This document shows, piece after piece, positions 64,000 through 64,000 of a DNA stretch of 64,000 nucleotides. Each line of letters begins with the position of its first letter. Within the stretch, counting starts at the first letter, position 1. This DNA is from Tethya wilhelma (Eukaryota; Porifera; Demospongiae; Tethyida; Tethyidae): assembly GCA_964030475.1 (NCBI GenBank), contig CAXIPT010000002.1:1252519-1316518 (forward strand), written 5' to 3'. Under the pieces are notes generated by a model that saw nothing but the letters and a program-made list of their open reading frames with translations, did not search any database and was not told where the DNA came from. Position numbers and translations under genes: made by a program.

Positions 64000-64000
64000 T

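Noticed and set aside
1..64000. A prokaryotic origin of the window
   Set aside because: Multiple phase-consistent GT-AG introns, a tRNA-derived SINE, DIRS, Crypton and MULE elements all indicate a eukaryotic genome.

Overview
The window looks like part of a compact, AT-rich invertebrate metazoan genome. A demosponge (Amphimedon-like) is my best guess, by inference and not by database match. The signs are short GT-AG introns, animal genes with close eukaryotic relatives (tRNA adenosine deaminase ADAT2, a steroid-reductase-fold protein, a dispanin-like protein) and very dense, varied transposons. Single N positions (13852, 22919, 24670, 49007, 60959) and one 89-base N run (8579-8667) mark assembly breaks.

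Host genes are concentrated at the left and right ends. At 2.3-12.6 kb are two tandem paralogues of a DUF1295/steroid 5-alpha-reductase-fold membrane enzyme. The first is a complete five-exon gene. The second has exons 1-4, but its last exon is not visible and its exon 2 is present twice around the N gap. ADAT2 follows as a single-exon gene (14.1-14.6 kb), and then a three-exon minus-strand dispanin/CD225-like gene (14.7-15.7 kb). At 60.1-62.6 kb a multi-exon gene for a small membrane protein is interrupted by a large intronic repeat.

Most of 18-57 kb is transposon-on-transposon. It includes a nearly intact MULE with FLYWCH and DDE domains, a matching 8-base target duplication and a second insertion inside one terminal repeat (18.2-20.4 kb). 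A complete DIRS-type tyrosine-recombinase retrotransposon has inverted terminal repeats and a tandemly duplicated internal complementary region (33.8-38.9 kb). Pieces of a second DIRS family have their left terminal repeat at 25.6 kb and right terminal repeat at 49.2 kb, with about 16 kb of other elements between RT/RNase H and recombinase. A KDZ-like element with roughly 330-base terminal inverted repeats sits inside that second recombinase gene (45.7-48.6 kb). There is also a decayed transposase region with an intact OTU protease ORF and a CXC cysteine cluster (29.7-33.4 kb), a DUF3987-like pseudogene (42.2-43.3 kb), a Tc1-like transposase (57.5-58.5 kb), a Crypton-type recombinase inside an intron (9.7-11.1 kb), a tRNA-derived SINE (54.1-54.4 kb) and the start of another transposase at the right edge.

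Several non-coding repeat families recur. The main one is a composite repeat of about 1.1 kb, starting with a 20-base palindrome and ending in a 270-290-base hairpin. Four copies carry both parts; one further copy of the first part and one of the hairpin stand alone.
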